Below, in pieces: positions 33,524 through 45,950 of a stretch of 64,000 bases of DNA. The stretch is taken from the NCBI GenBank assembly GCA_029817715.1, contig JARUPY010000537.1:2170001-2234000 (forward strand), written 5' to 3'. Within the stretch, counting starts at the first letter, position 1. Each line of letters opens with the position of its first letter. A model generated the notes under the pieces. It worked only from the letters and a program-made list of their open reading frames with translations. It ran no database searches and had not been told where the DNA came from. The translations under genes and the position numbers were made by a program. The DNA comes from Melastoma dodecandrum. Its lineage: Eukaryota > Streptophyta > Magnoliopsida > Myrtales > Melastomataceae.

Positions 33524-34140
33524 GGTCCTTAATGCAACAGGGATTAATAGAGAGTACTCGACTTGAAATGAGTCTTAACATTGGGAACTAAAGAAGCTTC
33601 CCGAGCAAGCTTCGTTGCGAAAATTATGAGCACAAGACATCAGATTGGTGGACACGCCACTTACCCCATCTTCTTCACTTTTGTTCGTCAGGAGCACCAC
33701 TCGATCCTCATCCCCTCGAAGGATAATAAAAAGAACTCGTCTTTTAAGGGGAGAAGAGATACGGCCTCCCTGATCGCCCTCTCACCGCCTTGGACTGTAA
33801 GCGCCGGTAGCCGTTGTAGCTAGGGGAAAACGGACGATTCACCCGGGTAGGAGGCAAGCGCAGGTTCGGAGGGCGCCAGGGAAGCGTCCGCTCGGTGTCG
33901 CTGTGTACGTCTTCCCTCCTCTGTCTGTGCTTCCGTCTTCGTTGTGTTTGTGTACGCTTCACCCCTTCCTTCTCCTTCTCCCGTCCTCTCTCTGTTTTCC
34001 GTTGCTTGTCAAACTTGTGGTCGTCCTGCTGTTGTGTGTGGTTGGGAGTCTGTCCATGGGTGCGTTTGGGTTGGAGCCGAAAGGCACGTTTTATTCCCTC
34101 TCTGTTCTTCCTCGTCCGTCTTCGTCGTGTTTGTCTGCAT
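33524..34140 (+). repeat. Outer inverted repeat, left copy, part 2
   Basis: Continues the copy begun at 22998 after the 10.2 kb unit. Landmarks shared with the minus strand of 40000-39430: CCGCCTTGG, AGCGCAGGT, TTCGTTGTGT followed by GTGTACG, and GTCTGTCCATGGGT versus GTCCTGTCCGTGGGT. The pyrimidine-rich + strand is open in three frames here, but this is compositional. From 34140 to about 35120 I see no gene and no clear match. Confidence 0.5.
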
Positions 34141-35124
34141 CTCGTTTCCCCTCTGTTTTTCCTTGGTGTCGACGTCGCCTTGTTTGGGGATGTCTGCTTG
34201 CTGTCGCGGCTGTGAGTTTGCCCATGGATCGTATGGGTTCGGTAATGGGTTGTTGTCGTGCTGAGTTCGAAACCCTGTGATTTCGTGGATGCTTGAATTT
34301 GTCGTCTTCTCTATGTGGGTGGTTCTGGCCGTGATATGTGCTCCGAGACTAATTGAATGCGATTTTAGCAACAGAGTGTGGATGCAACTGGTCTAACGGT
34401 GATTTTCTCCATCTGAGGCTTAATGGACTTTCCCCTGCTTGCGGTAGGCTTTGGTTGCCACCAATGTCAGAAAGAATTGATATTTATACTGTTGTTGCCC
34501 TGCGAGTACGGAGGAAATCGTGTGCGGTGAGTATGCATTTGAGATGAATACTGAAATGTTGTTGCCTTTGAGAATGATGACTGGGGGCGTGGTGCAGTAT
34601 GGTTGGATTGATTGGGATGTCGTCATTGGTGACAACCCATCCCAAAGGGACTCCATGACAGACTGAAAGCTGGTGGTTGAATTAACGATGCTTTATTCAA
34701 ATTTGTTTTTGCATGAGCTTGAGGCGTGACACCTTGGGAAAGGTTGATATGGTGAAGGCGTCTCAGGGAAGTCGTTGTGTTTATTTACTATTTTATTAAA
34801 TTGCGAATCTGCATGTCGTCTGTTCGTTGCGATATTTGTCTCTGTCTCATTCGAAAATTATATACTTTCTGTTGTACTGTTATGCGGATAGATGATGATT
34901 TGTTCATTGAGATTGCTGATGTGTGCTTTTATCTGTTCGTTTTATTATGTGCATTTATAATGAGGAATGTTCCTTTTTAGTGGTCTACCAAAATAGTTTG
35001 CTTTTTATGATTGTGAGTTTTAAAATTACCGTTTTACGGCAGTCTCTCTCCTAACTCTGTTCTTACCTTAAAATTAACCCAAAAATCTTGTCCTTTAAGA
35101 CAAAATTAGAAAATTTTCTTAAGC
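34141..35124. other. Unassigned segment
   Basis: No intact frame of note and no match elsewhere in the window. Read on minus it lies downstream of a primer-binding-site-like motif at 35125-35137, so part may be an untranslated leader of a lost LTR element. Confidence 0.3.
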
Positions 35125-35137
35125 GGCTCTGATACCA
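35125..35137 (-). promoter_or_regulatory. Primer-binding-site-like motif (tRNA-Met) of a lost element
   Basis: Minus strand TGGTATCAGAGCC followed by GCTTAAG, as in chromovirus leaders. It lies downstream, not upstream, of the RT fragment on the same strand, so it must come from another element joined to the truncated RT between 35137 and 35217. Confidence 0.55.
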
Positions 35138-35216
35138 ATCAAGAGAGGAATCAATAAGGATGACGAGAGTTACCTATCCAGATAACTCTTTATCCAATAT
35201 TGCTGAAGTCTGTATA

Positions 35217-36003
35217 CCAAGATATCGTTTATGAATACTACCACAAACTGGTCTAAGTAGGGTCCAAATATCCGATTCATCACTTCCATGAAAGTTGCTG
35301 GAGCATTTATCAGACCAAACGACATTACCAAAAGCTCATAGTTTCCATATCGAATACAAAAAGCCGTTTTCATGATATCAGAGTCTCGTACTCTAATTTG
35401 ATGGCATTCTAATATTAAATCTATCTTTGAGTATACCACAGAGCCATGAAGTTGATCAAAAAGATCATCAGGCAACAAATATTGGTTCTTAATAGTTGCT
35501 TTATTCAGCAAACGATAGTCATTACACATACGCATCGTACCATCCACTTCTTAACAAACAATACAGGTGCACCCCACAAAGACACAATGGAGCTGATAAA
35601 CCCCTTATACAACAAGTCATGGAGTAGCACCTTTAACTCTTTGAGTTCAGCAAACCCCATACGGTAACGAGCTCTAGAAATTGGTTCCGTAATCGGAACG
35701 ACATCTATTACAAAATCAACCTCTAGAAGGTGGTAAACCCAAAAGTTCTTCTGAAAAAGCATACTCAAAGTCCTGCGCTACATCAATGTCCTGCAGTTTT
35801 GGAAGTTCTTCCTTCAAGTTCAACGCCACAGCTAGAAAAGCTTCTCCACCATCTCTGAGGATTTGTTGTACCTCCACCGCAGCAATTAAAGAAAATCCGT
35901 CACCCTGATAGCCTTGTCCAGCATACGTACACATTGGCTGCCCAAGCACCTTAATCAAAATCTCTCTTCTGACGTAAACCACAATCGCGTGGCACGCTCT
36001 CAC
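35217..36003 (-). pseudogene. Tekay/Del-type protease-RT fragment
   Basis: In order on minus: a protease-end/spacer stretch (36003-35716), the RT start ([20 protein letters not shown] and [10 protein letters not shown], 35768-35505), then, after a frameshift, the RT core ([45 protein letters not shown]) down to FINDILVY at about 35217. The canonical FIDD has become FIND, losing a catalytic aspartate, and homology stops immediately after it. RNase H and integrase are absent. Confidence 0.85.
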
Positions 36004-37280
36004 TAATCCATCCCAAGGATGAGATCAAAGTCCTTTATCTGAAACACAATCAAATTAATCCAGGATTGCAATAGGTTTACTCGTACCTCACATCCCCTAC
36101 ATATAACATTCATATGAACACTCTCTATTGGGTAACCATACTCTTAGAGGACTGCTTGCACCATCACTCATAAACTCATTCTCTTCAACAAATTTTCAGG
36201 ATATATAAAACGTCGCACCCGTATCGAATAAGGCATCAACATCCAACTCATTTACTAGAATCATACCTGTCATGGCATTATTAGCAGGCCCTGCTTGTTC
36301 ACGACTAAACACATTTACACGTCCTGTCCCAGAAGGCTTGTTCACTAAGCACTTGAAACCACTCCCACTTGGCATGCGATGCGGCCTCGACATTGATGGG
36401 TTTGCGCCACCCATTCTACTATTTGCCAGTTGTGGGCAATGTGTCCTTATGTGGCCTTGTCGTCCACACTCGTGGCAAGTAATCCCAGCTGCTGGACATA
36501 CCATGCCTCCGTGAGCTCGTCCACAACGAGAGCACGCTGGTGAGTGAAAAGGTCGTGCTCTGCGACTATACCCACTTGGTTTTGAAATTCCACCGGTACT
36601 TGGCTTCCCGTTCGTGCCAAAGTACCATCCAACTCTGTGAAAGGATCCCCCAGACCTCCTACTTGTCTCCGCACTCGAGTCACTCTTGGGTGTCTCATAC
36701 TCATCCATCTCCTTCATGCTCATTTCTACGAGTTGTGCTCGGCGATACATATCCTCATATGTTTTGAGCATCAATGGCAACAGCCTTGCCCGAATTATGG
36801 GATTCAGGCTCATGCTATATCTTTGTGCCTTCAGTTCAGGCGTAGCCACCAGATGGGGAGCATACTTCGATAGCTTTGTGAACTTACGCTCGTGTTCATC
36901 CACCGACATCTCTCCTTGTTCAAGCAGCTCGAACTCTCTCATTTTCGCCATCCTCAATGTTGCTGGAAAATACCTGTCCAGAAAAGCTTGATGGAATTGC
37001 TCCCACACTGTCCCATGATAGTGCATCCCGACAGCGGCACGGGAAGAGCACCACCACATCTCCGCATCACCCCGGAGGTGGTACTCTATTATTATCAGCT
37101 TTTCTGCTTCACTGAACTCCAGAAATTCGGAGATCCTATTCCAGTCTTGAAGAAACGTCTCTGCTTCCTCTGGGCCTTCAGTGCCCTTAAACGTGGTAGG
37201 ATTCATCATATTCACCTCCGCCAACATCTCTAGTCGGTGACTTCTGCTCGCTATTGCCCCAGGTTGCGGCATGTTACCAC

Positions 37281-38629
37281 TAGGGGTGTAAATGATCAGA
37301 ACGGTTCGAGAATGGTTCGCAAACGGCTCGAGAAAAGTTCGAGCTCGGCTCTATTATAAACGAGCCGAGCTCCAGCTCGAGCTCGACTTGAATGTAAACG
37401 AGCTCGAGCTCGAGCCTTAAAATTATTATTAGAACTATTCGTGAGCTTATATGAACAAAAAATATTTAATAGTCTAGATGGTAGAAGTTTTGTTACCTAA
37501 CCAATAGGTAAGGAGTTCGAACCCCACGGGCCACGGCACCACACTAGCTAGTAGTTTCTTTCCTCTTTTATAAGAAAGAATCGTCCCACTATCAGAACAA
37601 TAATATATCACCCTAAAGATGAAAATTATAGTAATAATATATCAGAACAATAATATATCCCACTATCACAACAAGAATCGTCCTCTATAATAATAATAAT
37701 AATAATATTTTCTTCACCCTAATTCCAAAATTATAAATCTAAAATAGTAATTTCAAAGTGTTAAATCTAAAATATTAAAAGTTAAATCATAAATTATAAA
37801 TTCAATATATTAAATCCGAAATGTTAATTATTGAACAATAAAACGTTTAGTTTTTAAGCATTAGACCTTATTAAACCCATTTTTTTCCTTTTTTTTCCTA
37901 CGTTCTTTTCTTATTATTTTTATTATGAAATCTTTATATTGCAGTTTTATAGTTATTGATATTTATGTAATTTTGTAGGAATCGAACCAGCCATTACAGA
38001 TCACACTTCCTATTCCATGATCAAACATGACAAATGCAAGTTACATCTTCTAGAATGGTGAGAATCGAGTACACATTTTGGAAAATAATACAATATTGGC
38101 ACTACTTATATTTTTTATTTTAATTTCCAACTGTAGGTGTACACATGGTGCTATTATCCAAGTGATGGTAATTCAAGAGGCTAGGCAACCATGACTTGTT
38201 CGTGAAATTTCAAGAAACTATGTTGGAACACTACTTTGATACTTGGTTTTGCTTACGTTCTCATATATTGAAGATTATTAAGATTATTTGGGACTTTCAT
38301 AGTTATTCAGAGATGTTATATGCTTAATCATGCCACTTTAATCTATTGTTATATGGCTTTATGAGGTAATTTTGAGTTTCATTTTGGTTACCAATTAATA
38401 TCGAGCTTAAAAAGAGCTCGAGCTCGAGTTCTAATCGAGCCCTAAACGAGCCCCAGCTCCAAAAAAATAAACGAGCTCGAGCTCGAGCTCGTATATACGA
38501 ATTTTATCGAGCTCGAGCTCGAGCTCGTATATACGAGTTTTTATCGAGCTCGAGCCCGAGGAGTTCTCTGACGAGCCCGAGCCCGAGCCCACCACTGTTC
38601 GGGCTCGGCTCGGCTCGTTTACACCCCAA
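37281..38629. mobile_element. Non-autonomous hAT-type element (1349 bp)
   Basis: Ends TAGGGGTGTAAA and, inverted, TTGGGGTGTAAA (12 bp, one mismatch), flanked by a perfect 8-bp duplication GTTACCAC at 37273-37280 and 38630-38637, the hallmark of hAT elements. Subterminal regions are packed with GAGCTCGAGCTCG words on both sides, typical of hAT transposase-binding repeats. The interior is AT-rich without a transposase frame. Confidence 0.9.
37470..37620 (+). mobile_element. tRNA-related SINE-like segment within the hAT element
   Basis: An A-box-like TAGTCTAGATGG (37470-37481) and a B-box GAGTTCGAACC (37513-37523) at tRNA-like spacing in otherwise AT-rich DNA. Ends are not defined and no duplication is visible, so it may be a fragment. 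Not a tRNA gene: the arms do not pair into a cloverleaf. Confidence 0.4.
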
Positions 38630-38665
38630 GTTACCACCAGAGCGGCTACCAGCATCGCCTGCCAT

Positions 38666-39400
38666 CTTGAGGCATCAAAAGGCAAGAGTGAGTTTATCGG
38701 TGTATTTATAGTCCTATTTTACCTAATAAAATGACTTTTAAATTGTCATTTCATGTCACTGGCAATCGTAACTTAATTAGATAGTCATTTCATGTTTGCG
38801 GCAAACCCCTAACCAAGGTCCATTCACAGCAGAGACAGACCAATTAATTCTAAAGAAAGAGAAAATCACAACTCGACCGATTGAAAGCAAAACCCGTTTC
38901 GCCCATTTTGTTTCTGTTGGCCTCTAAGATACTGCCAACCCCTAACGTCATCACCACCTTAATTCGTAAACCAGAAGGGGGAAGACAGCCACAGAAATTA
39001 AAAGGGCCATAATTCCCAGTATAATTGATGCGTCCATACAATCAAGGGGCAAGGAAATCAGCAAGCATCAAAACGCACACATACTCAGCCCAATTGTTCT
39101 GTTGGTTATGTGTTCATGGGGGCCAGGGGTCGCGGTTTCACACTAGAGTGAGCCGTGAAGGCCAAGGGCGCTGCTCGTTTGAAACGGGGAAGGGAAGACG
39201 ACTGTTTTCCAAATCAGTCACTACCGACGATTCCCAACGGCCGACCAGCGTCCGGTCATCCTCAGCCGCTCATGGACCCAGCGTAGGACGGGATTTCGCA
39301 GGTTCTACCGGCAACAGAGCAGGCCATTCCCGCGGGAGAACGGCAGCCTCGCTCTGGGAGAGACGCGACTCTCCTCATCCCTCCGGCAAACCCGCAATCA
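38666..39400. other. Unassigned segment upstream of the split gag
   Basis: Read on minus it contains a TATA-like ACTATAAATACACC about 60 nt before the gag ATG (near 38711), suggesting LTR or leader sequence. The + frame at 39025-39609 is open but has repeat-region composition and no recognisable motif. Confidence 0.35.
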
Positions 39401-40218
39401 CACAGCCAGCTACGGTTCAAACCCCCAACCAGGGATACAGGACGCGAAATCAGCAGGAACGACGCGTTCCAGACCTAACCGAACCCACGGACAGGACTCG
39501 TGACTCAGACAGCGACAAGGCGTCCACACGTTCGACGAAGATCGTGGCCACAGGGGACAGAAGAAGGGGAAGAAAGCAAGACGTACACAGACACAACGAA
39601 ACAGAGTAAGGGAGAACAGAGAGAGGGGTGAAACGTACACTATCCGTTCGAACCCTTCGCTTCCCTCCGTGCGCTTTACTCCGTGCGTCCCCCGACCTGC
39701 GCTGTGCCTCCTTTCCCAGATTGGGTGGTCCTCCCTTCATGCAACGACGGATTTCGGGGATCTCGCGACCAAGGCGTTGAAACGGGGAAAATTGAGGGGA
39801 AGTCCTCCCTCTGTTCGTGAAATGATGTCCCCTTTAATCCCGAGACGCCGACAGGGGTTCAGGCTTTTTTTTTTTGTTTGTGGATGGGAGGCCATCCTCC
39901 GATTTCCCCCTTATCCTGAACAGGAGTCGGGAGCGAGGGGAGTCTTACTTTCATTAATTGTTTAGTTATTATTAATTGTGCCCGTAGGTAATTCAATTAA
40001 ATTTTTTCTGGCAAAATCCTCGACGAGTATACCAACCTCGTCGTTATCCGAACTCGATTACGTTTACGGACGTTCCTTTTCTCGCGTGACGTACTCACAC
40101 GTAATCAAATCCGATGTCTCGATAATGCATTGCTAGTAACGTCGATTGACTACGAGAATATTAATATCTCTTATTCACGTCCTATCTGACTTAGTCCAAC
40201 CGTTTTAACCTGTCTACC
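39401..40218 (-). repeat. Outer inverted repeat, right copy (LTR-like)
   Basis: Minus-strand match to 22998-23285 plus 33524-34140. Its outer end (minus GGTAGACAGGTTAAAACGG) aligns with the left start TGTAAAGACCCGTAAAATTG and abuts R4. Diverged by many substitutions and gaps. Possible 5' LTR of the minus-strand Tekay-like fragment. Confidence 0.5.
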
Positions 40219-43200
40219 CTTACTCGTCACCTCTTCCGCTCCCTACACAGAACGCCCCCGGTATTAGCCTCAGGACCCCTTTAGCACCCATCAAAATTGA
40301 CCAAAATAAGTTCGTGAGGCCCACCCAAGTAGTAATAAGCTTTGTTTTTGTTTGGTTGAAAAACCACGTTCTTTGTTTTGTAGTAAACAAGTCTTTACTG
40401 CTCCCAAAGTCTTCACTCAAGTCACATGTCAAGAAACGGCAACACTTACGCACGAAGAACAGATTTCGTTTGTTTCGATTTGTATATTAGGAGAAAAACG
40501 ACGCGAAGAACATAGACTTTTGTTAGGACGAAGTTTGAACTGCTCCAATGTATAACTAATGCAAGAAATCTTGTTCTTGTCGCAAATATTAGGATACGAC
40601 ATCTTTGCCGGTTAATGGGGGGAATAATACAAATCTCTAAAGACTTTTTCTCCTAATCTTGAAGTACATGTATTCCTCATAAAACATGGGTCATATATTT
40701 ACACTGATTTCTATTCAGTTGCAGTACATGGATGAGTTTTCGATGGATGGGAAGACCTAGTGATGGAATAAACGGAGTTGTCGTGACTTCGCTGTATGTG
40801 ATGTTTCTTGGATTATAAGATGATTGTTGATATTCATTAATAAGCTTCTACAAATGCAAATGATTTATGTCACTTATGTCGTCATGATATTCCATTATTC
40901 GGGGGTCGGGTGTATTCTCCCTTACAGTTTAGGGTGTAAATTTGGCGAATTCGGCATCCACTTGATAATAATTTGGTTTTTACTCCTTTCTTTCTTTTTA
41001 CAACTTGTTATTCTCGTCCGGGACTGCATCAGATCGATTCGATTCTAATATTTCCTGAAAGCCTTGTAGTTTTGAGTCGCAACAAAAGAAAGCGACTGTT
41101 GACTCGATTAGGGAGAAAAACAGATATCAAGAGCACCATTTGCATGCCAAATTCTGGCACACATAAGTCCAAAACGAGTGGCCGAACAGAGAGTATAAAA
41201 ATAAATGAGGTGTATATATAATATACGTGGTCAGATCAAATCTTTGTCCGTTTATGGACGATGGAAACAATATCACTATGGTTAAAGAAGTTATATACTT
41301 TAGTTTGAGACCATCTTTAACATCGTCGACCTTGTGGTTTTATTATTTCACAACGTAGTCTTTCCTTAACTGACTCCCTTTGCACTAGTGTGCAACCTGC
41401 TGTATGTTTTCCGAATTGGGCAACATCGCCACATGAGACTTCTTTGGATACATAGATGGTACGGTTTGAAAAGTATGTGTGCAAGCATTGAAGATACAAT
41501 GCACTGTGGTTTCTATCGACCTGCATGCGAAAGTCCAGTCAATGTCGCGGAACATTCACCCGGCCAACCCAAACCACACTAGCCACAAAGCAGCTAGCTG
41601 CTGCCATGTGACTTACTCCTATAGCCAATTCGAGCCTTGAAACTGCTCGCAAGGCCATTTATACCAGACGCAATACCAGCAAAGCGAAGCTCCCTCGAGC
41701 GCAGCTGAAACTCCTTTGGCTTCACGGGAGGTCCTTAGTCCAGCTAACTCTTCTATTTGAGTGTGCAGGTTGGATAATGTTTTAGGACAGGCCCACATGT
41801 TTCCTTTTAGTGGTGACTACTTTTTCAAGAATCCTACTTTCAGGAGCAATCTTAACACATATTACATATCAAGATTGCATTTTTCGTTTCAAGGTTATGA
41901 TTTTCAAAGGTCAGCCTTGATAACTCCGTTTTACTTAAAATTCCATGTCAATTTTTAAACTCATCCGAAAATTCTCAAATTTTAATGTTAATTCCGAATT
42001 TTATTGGCGTTTACTGTTGTAGAGCGTAACAAAATGGTAGCTATTGTTCGTAAAATTACAAACTTTTCTAGAGCGTTACTATTTGAAGAAACAAAAAAAT
42101 GGTTGAAAAAATTTGCAAATCACAAACTTGCGTTTTTTGCGGAAAACTAATTAAAAGGTTTATTTTTCAGGATCTGTAAGTAAAGGCATTGATGTAAAAG
42201 AGCCGTCACTACACTATTTAAGATCAGGTTAGAAAAATTATATAAATTCATTTAGGTTCACGAATTATGAATTACACATACATCACAAAGAAAAAGGGAT
42301 GTTAATCGTGTCTTTTTAAGTATCCGATTTCAATAGCGCTTGGTTTTCAAAAGATTATCGTTGTCTAAAGAATGATTTCGAGTTCAATGCTTGAAAAGCC
42401 TGCGAATCATTTTTATGAAAGAAACTCTCGTTTAAAAATCGTTTTAGTAAAACCACGGACAGTCACAAATTTATTAATACCCTTAATAATTTTTAGGTCG
42501 AATCGAATTTAAGAGAGAACTTAGTACTGTTTTTTGGCTCTCTTAGAAAAAATGGATGTAATTTTAAAATGATAAGATGCGCAATGATATTTTATTGAGA
42601 TCATAAAGAAAGTAATTGAAACAGAATACCGAAAGAGAAAAGGCGAAATGTGCGTTTGTTTAATAAAATCCATGAATAAATACAAAGCAACTAAATAAGA
42701 CAAAATAAAATCACCTCACTTCGTCCGGTCAAAGGCAGAGAATTGCGACACCGTGGGTCCAAGCCAACACAAATCGCTGCAGGCAGAGGAGGGCTTCAAG
42801 ACCTGGCCAAATCTTCTCCGAGCTGCGACAGGGCGAGGAGCCAGAGAAGGGCTCGAGGTCGAGAAGGCGGGCATTAAGACATCAGATCTGAGGCGACCAA
42901 GGAGGCATTGGGAAATAGGAACCGGGGCTTCAATCGGAGGACGCTCTGGTCGTGGAGGACCCGGTCGACCGCAGGGTGAGCTTAGGACTCCAACCGGGTC
43001 TAGTTTCGTCAGGAAGAAGAAGAGGGCGGGGCGGCGTCACCAAATCTGGGCTTCAATGCGTAGGCAAGACAAGGGCACGACGGGGAGAGCCCAGGCCACG
43101 GAAGTCTGAGACAGAGGGGCAACTAGAGGATGATTGCTGTGGGTGACGGGGCGGGAAGCCAGACCTGGGGACCGTTGGGCACAGCTTTAACGAAGGGCCC

Positions 43201-43229
43201 TGGCCTAGATCGGTGCCCGTTGAATTATA

Positions 43230-44730
43230 ATATTTTAAATTTTATAAAAAATAATTTTATATTTTTAAGTTATAAATAAATCTATCCGGAAAAGTTTCAG
43301 AAATAAAATTATTGAGTATTTTTCGTTTTCATATATTCATACCAAAAAAAACCAACAGTTGCATTAGAGGGAGGTGTTAACTTATTGAAATGGGTTGAAG
43401 CTAATAATACGGCCTTGAATTAAATTCGATTCTACGAGGACTCAACAAAAGCTCTAAAGGCCTTCTTCTATATTTTTTCTATCGTCTCTGGATGTGATTT
43501 TCATAAGATTGAGCTTATGGGTACAAATTATGAATTTAAAAAGAGACTTCGAGCATGAAAGAAAGCGATACCGTCAAAGAGTACGCTAATAGGCTTATGA
43601 CAGTCATCAACAAAATTCGCCTTCTTGAAGAGGAATTGCCAGATAATATATGGAGAAAGTGCCGATGAGTTTCCCAGAAAGATTTGAGTCGAATATATCA
43701 TCCCTTGAAGAAAAGATTTGTCAAAAATCACGTTTGACTAAGCTCATCGATGTATTTCAAGCTCAAGAACAGAGAAGATTCATACGACAAGAAGATGATG
43801 CAAATAATAAATATCAAAAAGAAGAAAAGAGTGTTGAAGGTGTCTATGTTGCTAGACAATCTAGATCTTGGGTAGAAAAGACAAGAAGATAAGCCTCAAT
43901 GCTCTCACTGTAAGAAAAATAATCATCATGAAAATTGTTGCTTCTTTAGACCGAATGTATGATGCAAGTCATGCCAACAACTCAAATAATGAATCTTCCT
44001 AAGAGGAACAAGCACAAATGATAAAAGAAGAAGATATCAAATGTTTGTTGCTATTTGTTTGTCGGCAAAGATACGAGATTATACTTGGTTAATAGACAAT
44101 AGTTGTACAAATCACATGACCTCAGATTTCAGCAGTTTTATAAGGCTGGACAAAGCTAACAAATCGATAGTGATGATTGAGAATGGAGAAATCCTAGATG
44201 TCAAAGGCAAAGGTACTGTTGCAGTAAAAATAATCGGAGGTAGCAAACATATATCAAATGTTTTATTTGTCGCTGGAATCGACCAGAGTTTATTGATTGT
44301 GGGTCAAATGTTAAAGAAAAATTATGTTTTGCATTTTAAGAATGTGACTTGCATTATTGTGAATCCTGATGTTCGTAAGTTTATGCTCGTGAAAATGAGA
44401 AGAAAAAACTTTCCTATTGTGTGGAAAAAGAAGACGCACTCATCACGAAAAAGGTCATAAAAATCCAATAAGATTTCAAGAAAATATTGAGATAATTAAA
44501 AATTCGAGAGGAAACTCAAAAGAAGATCCGAAAATTAAATAAATATTCAAGAAGACTTGGTATATGAAGCAAAACATCAAGAAAAGATTATTAGATCATG
44601 ATTTTTTTACTATTATGTTTAGTTTAAATTTTATGCTTAAAATTAAAAATATTAGTTTTATGTTTTTAGGTTAAAAATAAAAAATAAAATTACAAACGTA
44701 ATTTAGCTAGTACCAAAAAGTACGCATTCA
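43230..44730 (+). mobile_element. Worn copy of the copia derivative (R4)
   Basis: Same insertion, at the same place in segment E, as 12427-14073. The 5' LTR is internally deleted and ends CCAACA at 43357, followed by a degraded primer-binding site GTTGCATTAGAGG. The purine tract and the first half of the 3' LTR are lost; the 3' LTR end ACGCATTCA is at 44730. Confidence 0.75.
43556..44460 (+). pseudogene. copia gag / protease / pre-integrase fragment (R4)
   Basis: Gag pieces from the ATG at 43556 and in 43650-43892 (FPERFESNISSLEE, LIDVFQAQEQRRFIRQEDD) are in different frames; a frameshift and stops precede 44041-44460. That part reads WLIDNSCTNHMTSD, the same Asp-Asn-Ser protease change as in R2, then the pre-integrase region. 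The shared mutation shows the protease was already dead before the copies separated. Confidence 0.75.
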
Positions 44731-45950
44731 TTAAAATAAGAATACCCAATAGTGCCCAGATGGGCAGTGCCAGGAGAAGGCGCAGACAGATGCGACCCGG
44801 GATGGGCGACTGTGGTTTCGGCCCTGACGAGGTCGTCCGGACTGGCTTCAGATCGGCTGCCGGGATTCGACCTAGATGTGAAAGATAGTACAGCTTGGAA
44901 TCGGGCAAAAGGAGAGGGCGTGTCGTCGTGGGTCACCACCGTTGGAGCCGGGGTAGCTGAGTCAGGTGCTTCCAGTGGCTGGATGCTGAGACTGGGGCCG
45001 CCTGAACTTGGTGTGGGCAGGTTGAGCTTGGCACTAAGCGCGGGTGTGCTGATATGGGCGAGTACTTTGGCGGAGGATGCCTGTGAGGAAGGTGCCGGCG
45101 AGGCTCTGGTTTAATGTCGAGAGCCTGAGATGTGGGTTGGGACAAGGTGATTTGCCTAAAGAGCACTGTTCCAGTTCGGGAACACAGTAGGTCGCTGGGA
45201 TCTGCCACTGATTCCGTGAAGCTTTAGAAAGATGTTTAGTAGACGGCGGAATCGCCATCCAGATGAACCAGACCGGAACCGTCGCCATCCAGATGAGGCT
45301 GAGAGCTTGCGGAGATGACCATGATGACTGGTTTTTCTATCGTCGAGTGCATCAGGAGTTCAAGGACACTGTTTCGGGGGATTAATTGAACTAATGGGGG
45401 CCACACTGTCTCCATCTGTTCATCTCGAGAACTTGGGGAGGCTCAGATTGAACTCGCATCTGCTGGTGCGGTTAAACAACGGATTCCCCTGGATTAGGAG
45501 CTGGAGTCTGTGGAGGGGTCAACGGGAGCTCGACATTGCTGATAAAGGCGAAGACTATGAAGGAGCTAACACAGGATAGTGACGACAGTCTTGCCGAGGA
45601 TGGCTAGGACGAGCTCACCGCCAGCGAGGATCATGCTGATTCAAGCAGAAGAAACTGATCTAGTCGACAACCAAGCATTTCGGGGAATTTGAGCGGATGT
45701 GACAGGCTACTCAAGTGCTGGGATTGAAGTTTGTTACTAACGCCATTATCACAGGAGAAGAGCAAGAATTCGCTGTCAAGTAATGGATTCTGCCAGTTTA
45801 AACTGAGACGTCTGCTGGTCTCTCCCCGACTAATCCCGAGTTGTTGTCATACCATTCTATTCAACTCAAAGAAATTATTGCCAACCAAAACTTGATGGTT
45901 TGGCCGATCACTCCAACATTTGACCCAATCCCATTGATTAACCAGCATCC

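Larger units (their letters stand above)
36196..38665 (-). pseudogene. Tekay/Del-type gag, split by an hAT-type insertion
   Basis: The start is the ATG at 38665 (minus). Twelve codons later, after the duplicated GTGGTAAC, the frame is broken by the 37281-38629 insertion and resumes in the same phase at 37280. Then come a 350-codon gag with a typical retrotransposon gag core (PTTFKGTEGPEEAETFLQDW, EFHQ-type helices), CSRCGRAHGG and a CCHC knuckle CHECGRQGHIRTHC, and the protease start LFDTGATFYIS, where a stop ends the frame. Without the insertion the gag would be open across the site. It lies downstream of the right outer repeat, which may be its 5' LTR, but no primer-binding site is seen between them. 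Confidence 0.85.
40216..45950 (+). repeat. R-unit copy 4 (R4)
   Basis: Segment A (40216-40658) is fused directly to D (40662-42650) by a deletion of B and C at a short shared AATCT. E follows to about 45950 with the nested copia copy. Over D and E it is very close to R2. The open + frames at 42753-43109 and 44752-45114 also exist in R2 but shift between copies, and show no domain. Confidence 0.75.

Noticed and set aside
33895..34280. Three overlapping plus-strand frames rich in Ser, Leu, Cys and Phe
   Set aside because: Pyrimidine-rich composition opens all frames, and the stretch is part of the outer inverted repeat with a non-conserved translation in the right copy.
39025..39609. 194-codon plus-strand frame
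   Set aside because: Opposite to the strand of the repeat and of the gag fragment, Ser/Arg/Thr-rich, no motif, not conserved in the left copy.
42753..43109. 118-codon frame in R4 and its relative at 11817-12272 in R2
   Set aside because: Frames diverge by shifts between two near-identical copies and show no domain; GC-rich repeat sequence.
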